Shown one piece after another: positions 57,635-64,000 of a DNA stretch of 64,000 nt. The position numbers and the translations under genes were made by a program. The stretch covers positions 90,582,627 to 90,646,626 of the forward strand of contig NC_077223.1 of assembly GCF_024763615.1 (NCBI RefSeq), written 5' to 3'. The notes beneath the pieces are model-generated. The model was not told the DNA's origin and did no database searches. It saw nothing but the letters and a program-made list of their open reading frames with translations. Position 1 is the first letter of the stretch; every line of letters starts with the position of its first letter. The stretch is from Phlebotomus papatasi (Eukaryota; Arthropoda; Insecta; Diptera; Psychodidae).

Positions 57635-57699
57635 TGCAAAAGAAAGCCAAACCAAATTGACCAATATGTTCGAAGGCAAGACAGACCCAAAAGTGTCAG
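57635..57699 (+). CDS. Candidate 65-bp coding exon, gene unknown
   Basis: A strong acceptor ('ctcctttcgtttcag') and a consensus-like donor (GTCAG then GTAACA) flank 21 codons plus two bases reading CKRKPNQIDQYVRRQDRPKS-V. The peptide is hydrophilic and basic and lies in otherwise unstructured DNA. I do not recognise it, and no partner exon on the plus strand could be found. Confidence 0.25.
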
Positions 57700-59160
57700 G
57701 TAACAGCAATTTATAAAAGAGTACATAAAAGAAGGAATTTTCAAAAACATCGTGTACTGGCTTCTAAAAATTCTTCTTGCTTCTCAAGGGAAGAAATTGA
57801 AGAATCAGAGACCAAAAAAAAACCTTGTTAGTTGATGCCTTTTCCGAAGAACACTTCAATTTTCATCAAACGACAAACAACATCCATTAGTAATTACAGT
57901 AAACTCCCTGAAAAACTAAAAATATTTCCCAATGAAAAATTACCCAGAAATTTGCTCCATTTCCGGAAATGGCATCCCATACAAATTAAACTTCCCAAGA
58001 AATTCCCACGTCATATATTATTGATATTTTCTGCATGTGTGAATGGGAGTTCAAGTGTTGCAAATTTATACCTGTTGCCTTAGCATTTTACTTCTCCCAC
58101 ATTCATTTCTTCAATCGCTAATTTAACGGAGAATTCCAGAGAAGCACCGAAACAGAAGGCCCCCATTTAGTTCACTTCTTTGTGGGTGAGATGAGATTTA
58201 ATGAAATATTGATTTTAACTGTTTATTTTGTCGGCTAATTGCTAAAACATTCCCGAGGTACGTAAATTATTGAGAGGTGTATAAGCCATTATACTGTTAC
58301 AAGATGACATGACACGTCAAGAGAACGTTATTTTTAAATTTGACGTAATTTCAAAAAACGCGCGACATTTACCAAAAGCTTCCAAAAAAAAAAAACATTA
58401 AACGCACTAGACAATATTGTAACTGCAACTCATGCAATTTTCCTATCAAATAGTTCCTAAAATTGTCTAATGACTAAGAAACGAAAGACGTTTGATGTGC
58501 AAATTACTTCCTGACATTAAATCATCAAGCACAACAATGCAAGTGCAATTTTATTTAAATGTTCAAGTTCGTGAGAAAATTGATCTTGGCTAATGCACGC
58601 GATCTTATTTCAATTATACCGCATTCAATTATTGAACTCAAAATACCTATTAGGTAAATGTCATTATTTTGAATTTTACCGCCCAATAACGACCCACGAA
58701 GATATGCGATTCTTTCCGAAAACTTCCGAAAGTAAAACTAAGATAAAACGACAAATTTATGAGTAATAGTAGAAGTTACAACTAAAGAATAGTTGCAAGA
58801 ATTTTAAGCATATCGAAGAATGAAGGAGTTTCACACAGAAATTGCACATACAACACCTACAACCAATCCCCTGGCAAGTTGCCTGAAATTTGAAGCCACT
58901 TTCTCATATTTCGATTTAAATTTATATAGGAATTTTTTTGCACTCGCGACCGTTACGCTAAATATCTAAAAGGTGAGAAGTTTTTCCGTATTATAAGATA
59001 TCTTTCCGTATGGAGGGATAAATATACTAAATTTTTGTTTCAATACATTTTTTCCTCGGAACACTGTGAGCTGAGTCCGAGATCAAATTAGGAATTGGCT
59101 TCAAAATAGCTCCATATAAAAAGGCCAACTTGCCAGACGCTTGCCTACAACCAACGCTAG
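57700..59160. other. Unique-looking AT-rich sequence, nothing supported
   Basis: No exon or repeat unit supported on either strand. Confidence 0.4.
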
Positions 59161-59475
59161 AGTAAGTGTGCCAAATTTCGGCCAGCTTGTAATTTCGGCC
59201 ACTTTTTTTCTTCCTCAAATTTCCATGATCTTGTGCAGTTTGAAGAATAAATTGGGCAGTTTAATGGACAATAATTTGAAAGTATTTTCACTAAAAGAAT
59301 TTTAAAATAAAGATGAAAAATTTTATCTCATATGCGCATAATATTAAACTTTTATTCTTTTATTACAGAAAGAAAGGGATGTGAATTTAGATTTCATGAA
59401 ATTTTCTAATCTAAAAGTTGAACCGGAAGCATATTTTATATAAATTACATAAATCGGTCAAACAAGGTTTCCGAT

Positions 59476-60418
59476 GGGAAACTACAGTTTCGAGGTTGTA
59501 AGTTCATTCGTGTACCTTGGGTCGTCGATCACATCCGACAACATATTAACAGAACTTCGCGAACGGTTTCTGAAAACCAAAAATGCGTTTCTGCCTGTTC
59601 ATTAGTGACCGAAAATGATAGATAAAAATCCCATGTGAGAAGGGAGATTTTTTGACTTCCTCGTATGTTTCAATTATACGATTATACAAGATTACACAAG
59701 ATTATACGACAGAATTTAGAGTCCGTACACTCAGTCCCGGGATTATGCACATTTTCGGGACCGAAAAAAAAGTGCGAAATGGCATTATGCATTGAGAAAA
59801 TTTGCATACTCGCAGGGGCTTTCTTTTGAATAAATCGGTCGCAGAACAAATTTCGCGTAGAGTAAAAGTAGTCAAAACAAAAAGATTCAACTTTTTAATA
59901 GAAATGCATTAACAATCAGTACTTTTTGGCCAGAGTTATTCAATAAATAGTTAGAATATTTAAAAATTTTAGCTTAATAAAAGAAATTAAAGTTTTATTC
60001 TGAAAAAGAAGGAAAGTGTTCTCAAATTTCCCGGGTCGCAACTTAGTATACATTCAGGCGTATTTCAAAAATGATTTCATAAATTGACTCCAAATGGTAG
60101 GCAAACTTGCATAATTGTATGTGCATAATCCCGTCAGGTGCATAATCCCGAAGTGCATAATGCCGGGACTGAGTGTATGTGAGGAGAGACGATTGCGAAG
60201 CCTGGTTAAGGAGGCCTGTGACCATAGGTTACCTATTACGACAACAAAGGCCATTCAGAATGACTACATGGGATGAAAAAAAACCCAAACAAGCTATCCC
60301 AAAAAGGATGCGAACTCAGAGCAGACCCGGGACTTTGTGCTTGAAACAAATTCAGGATCTTGCCTTGAGTCGTCTTAGGACCGATTCCGAAGACCTTTCT
60401 ATGAATTGGCGGATGTAA
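59476..60418 (+). pseudogene. LINE reverse-transcriptase 3' remnant split by a MITE
   Basis: 59476-59600 reads YSFEVVSSFVYLGSSITSDN, then LTELRERFLKTKNAF, the 'YLGS.IT.D...E...R......AF' block that follows the RT domain in many LINEs. Higher-GC coding-like sequence resumes at 60177-60418. The MITE at 59726-60176 lies between. Stops and frameshifts show it is dead. Confidence 0.6.
59726..60176. mobile_element. MITE with 'TACACTCAGTCCCGG' ends
   Basis: TACACTCAGTCCCGG-ATTATGCAC at left and the inverse at right. 'CATAATCCCG' words are repeated at the right end. Inserted in a LINE remnant. Confidence 0.8.
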
Positions 60419-61047
60419 AGTAAAGCCCGTGAATGATTCACTTGACTGCTCAAGTCAACGTTTCACCAGTGGACCCTTCAAATGCAATTTTATGGAATGG
60501 GTGACCAATTCATTTCACATCTTTATTTGAGGTTATGATCTTCACTTCCATTTCTGTGAGTGAACCGATGAAGTGATGGCAAGTAAAAACAGCAGACCAA
60601 GAAATCCGGGAGAGAAACAAAAGGGTTCCCTCCTTACTAGTTCACATTAAAAACTCAGTGAATATTTAGAAGGGCAAAAGAATTGCAGCGGTACTGGGAT
60701 GCTCCCCTTCGTGAGCCCAGTACACCTGTCCCTATTACTCATATAAGGAAATTATGAGCTTCATAGAAAGCCCAGCAAATATCCTTCGACATTCGGAATA
60801 CGTCTTTGAAACACCCTTCAGGGCCTTCAGGGTAATCTTCAAGCGAATTTATTGATTCCCGCAATTGTCTTCGCACAACTCACAAATTCGCAACACGACG
60901 CCTCTCTCTTGCCCGGATGATCCTTATTACCAATAATCCATAAATTGACATTATTTTTGAAATTTCAGATGTAAACAAATGGAATTTTGAGGTTGCAGAA
61001 TTCATTCTCGCAGTTTTTCACCACAGTCCACAGCAGATACACTCATT
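60419..61047. other. Non-coding sequence, somewhat higher GC
   Basis: May contain more LINE-derived sequence (60440-60760) but no conserved motif could be read with confidence. Confidence 0.3.
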
Positions 61048-61866
61048 CATAAACACTTTTCTAGTAGTTGTGAACGCTAGCGGTGAAACGTTCACAAGTG
61101 AACGATTTACCTCACGCGTTCACAACTACTAGAAAAGTACTAGAAAAGTACTAGAAAACTTTTAGAAAAGTCCTCCCCCTGGGGGTGGATTATGTAAAAA
61201 TCGTGAACGTTCACTGGTGAAACGTTCACAAGTGAACGATGCACCGCTCACGTTCACAACTGCTAGAAAAGTGATTATGAATGAATGAGTGAATCAGTTA
61301 CGGTGAAAAACTGCTAGAGTGAATTCAAAGACGTAAAAATTCATTGTTTTTGTTCAGTGGTCATGTAGTATTTCACAAATTTTCTAAGTTTTCTGCGATA
61401 TTTTAGCAAAACTGGAGTGAAATTGGTGTTGAAATAATACAAAGTGTGTACAAACCCGGGAGCAGCGTCTGTTAACGTGAGTGAGAAATTTTGTCAATCT
61501 TTTCGATTTGTCCGGAAGTGAATATTTATACGTGCCACGAAAACACTGTTTCGATAAATTATATTTTGGCAATTTTTTTGCGTTGAATGCTTTATAAACT
61601 CAATGATTTCGAGTCACATTATAAACTAGTTCTGTGAAAAAGCCTTACTTTCGGTTCTGCAATGTATTTTTCGTCCTAAAAACTGCATTCGCTTCCAGTT
61701 TCACCCCATCAAATGATGGTCAAAAAACTAACCTAAAAAAACTGAGTGAAGTAAATCGTTCACCACCTTCATAATCGCATTTTAGCGGTTCACTAGTGAA
61801 AAGTTCACTTTGATCTGTCAAGTGAATTATTCACCGGGTTCACTTACTTGCATAAATCCACCCCCT
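61048..61866. mobile_element. TIR element 'GGGGGTGGATTATGTAA' next to GTGAACGTTCAC palindromes
   Basis: 61181-61866 has inverted ends 'GGGGGTGGATTATGTAA' and 'TTGCATAAATCCACCCCC'. Just inside and just outside the left end (61066-61130 and 61200-61275) are two copies of 'GTGAAACGTTCACAAGTGAA', each followed by 'GTTCACAACT.CTAGAAAAGT'. No coding frame. Confidence 0.65.
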
Positions 61867-63479
61867 GAAAGTCCTGAGCCCACGACTCCGATAAGGATAA
61901 GAGGTTGAAAATAAATATATAAATGAAAATTACGTGTGTTAGGTAGGATGCACCTTCTTGAAATAATACGATCAGTTAGATATTATTGTTCGCATTAATC
62001 ATTTTCGGGTAAGAATTCTCTAACTCTGAAAACGCTTTACTATAGTGAACGATTCACTAGGGAAAGGTTACCGAGCTTCCCTTCATGATTGGCTAGAAAA
62101 GTTATTCTGTAACTTTGCGTGAAAAGAGATGGGAAGGTGTATTGAAATTTTCAGTAAATTCAAGATTTTCATTAAGGGAAATAAATTTAGCCCATTATAA
62201 TATTATATTTTAATAGCTAGTCCAATTCCTCAATTTTGAGAAAATATCTATGGGTGAAATCCATAAGGAACATAGAGAAAAAATTGAATCGTCCGAAGGT
62301 AGCGCACTGTCCCCTAATATTTCAATTAAATAAATATGAAAAACACTAGAATTGAGTAGAATTGAAAAAGATTTTTCACTGGCTTCACCGAGTGATTACA
62401 TAATCTTCACCGAAAAATTGACAAGTGAAACGTGAAACACATAACCTCAAAGTCATCTTCTCACGTGAAGCTTATCGCAAGTTACAGAATCTCTTTTGCT
62501 ATCACTTCAGTGAAGTGTTCACCAATTCTGACAGGTGATCATCTCACAGAATTACAGAACTCCCCCCTGGAACCATTTCAAAATGAAATTCAAGCAATTT
62601 TCATGTGTACCAAACTGCGTTTCGAGCAGTTTTCGAGTAGTTGTCATGTCTGCCAACTTATTTGTACGCTAGCGTTCACCAGGAAGTGGCAAGTGCGAGT
62701 GGGATGTATAAGATCAAATAGTTGTCATTCTTCTTTGACATTTTCACAGTTCAGAAATTATTAATATTATTAATTGAATTAGTCAGACCAATATCAGCAA
62801 TTGATTGTATCACCGGTTTGGTAAATAAAAAGTGTTTCGGACACATAAGCATTCACGTTAACCTCTTTTTTTGTTTAATAGTAATTTGAGACTACAGCGC
62901 CTCTGGCGATGGTTTTACAAAGTTGATTGATCCTAAAAAATGTAGCGAATCTAAAGGCCTTTAGTATTTCCTAATGAAGAAGTATATCGATTGGGTGGAA
63001 TCTGAGCTATGGTCGCCTAAGTTCCAAAAACAACAAATTGGATTTTTCCTTAGATTCTGGGTTTTACAAAGTACCAAAATAATAAGCATTTTTGTAAATC
63101 GTTGGATATAACGATTTAAATAAAATGCAGAGTATCTATCGATAAAAGAATTTTTTAACGATGAATCTTCTGAAAGTAGCAAAGTTTATTTTGACGCTCA
63201 GTGAAACTATTTAAAGATTGCAAAATTTATAATTAATAAATTTTCAGTGAATCTACGAAGCTAATTCTGTGCCATTGAATGTAAATATTTAGCAAATAGA
63301 AGTAGGTATTTTTGTGGTGGGAATTTTCTCTAATTGGACTTTGATTGTTTCACTTCCCAATAATGATTTTTTTTAGGATTGCACAAATTCGTTCATTCAT
63401 TGGGTAAAAATAGTTTTGAAGTGGATGAGTAGCTTCCAATCTGACAAAGTGATTAATGAGAAAATTATCATAAAGTCAC
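61867..63479. other. AT-rich non-coding sequence with repeat scraps
   Basis: Possible relatives of the 48072 MITE family at 61920-62010 and 62620-62775, and of the 1.8-kb repeat at 62885-62935 ('CAGCGCCTCTGGCGATGGTT'). No exon supported. Confidence 0.4.
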
Positions 63480-63546
63480 CTCATTTAATTGTGCTTCATA
63501 TTCTCGATCTGCGTCAATGAATTTTGCTAGAGTGCTACGGAAGGTG
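63480..63546 (-). CDS. Candidate 67-bp coding exon, gene unknown
   Basis: On the minus strand an acceptor ('ctcacacttcag') and a GTGACT donor flank one base plus 22 codons reading TFRSTLAKFIDADREYEAQL-NE, a helical, charged peptide. Its phase does not fit the first recognised Pebble exon, so it probably belongs to another gene if real. Not recognised. Confidence 0.3.
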
Positions 63547-64000
63547 CTGAAGTGTGAGATTTTTTCTTAAAGTTCTCTCTCTGATTCACAAGAACATCCT
63601 CTGACGCCAATTCTAGCATCAGGAGACGAGTGATTCTTAAGCATGGGGAGCTTGGGAGAAGCTACAGGAAATAATTTTGATATTGAGAGCAAATATTGCG
63701 GGATTTCTTGCAGAAAAAAAATAAGAATACACGCGGGAATAAGAATTCCATCGAATGTGAAACAGGTAGAAGAATGACAGTTAAATTAACAGCTGCTTGA
63801 AATTCAAATGAAAAAATTCCGCCCAGCCGTTGGTATTGGAGTAAGCAGGAGGGAAGATAGCGATTTTCGCTGAGGCACAAATAGCTGTCTCTTTCATTCT
63901 CACACAAAGTCCAATTGGAATAAATGGATAAAAAAAAACGATCGCAAATCACACAAAAATAGCTCTAAAATCGTTTTTAAACACAACAGTGAGCATAAAA
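63547..64000. other. Non-coding sequence at right edge
   Basis: A short minus-strand open stretch (about 63590-63665) follows 'tttcctgtag' but has no usable donor. Nothing else supported. Confidence 0.3.

Overview
The window is AT-rich animal DNA with spliced genes, long introns and many inverted-repeat transposons. An insect odorant receptor and an ECT2/Pebble-type Rho exchange factor point to an insect, most likely a dipteran. A sand fly or other nematoceran would fit, but that is a guess. Nothing bacterial is present.

Two genes are well supported. On the minus strand, four exons (32140-32359, 27999-28134, 10944-11050, 10604-10853) join in frame with canonical splice sites. They encode the N-terminal BRCT region of the cytokinesis RhoGEF Pebble/ECT2. 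A fifth large Ser/Thr-Pro-rich exon (590-1507) has compatible phase and may be its linker. The DH-PH catalytic part is not seen and would lie beyond the left edge. On the plus strand, a complete five-exon odorant receptor (4041-6907, 403 aa) sits to the left of the BRCT exons. It is nested in a Pebble intron if 590-1507 or DH-PH exons further left belong to that gene.

The most unusual region lies in the 16.9-kb Pebble intron. From 12955 to 19290 runs a tandem array of units of about 1.04 kb, each carrying a degenerate histone H3 gene on the minus strand. The TATA box, GC box, octamer and the 3' stem-loop plus purine element of replication-dependent histone mRNAs are still recognisable. The H3 reading frame carries the same stop, frameshift and insertion in every copy. 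In the middle is a near-perfect palindrome of about 1.03 kb. Each arm holds the 3' end of a second, unrecognised, intron-containing gene that also ends in a histone-type stem-loop. The array is bracketed by two copies of a 1.8-kb non-coding repeat, with a third copy nearby.

The rest (1-4 kb, 7-10 kb, 24-64 kb) is intronic or intergenic. It holds minisatellites, palindromes, tRNA-derived SINE-like repeats, LINE remnants, pogo-like transposon remnants and many TIR/fold-back elements. Several elements are nested inside one another, and in two cases a related unfilled copy of the site is present in this same window.
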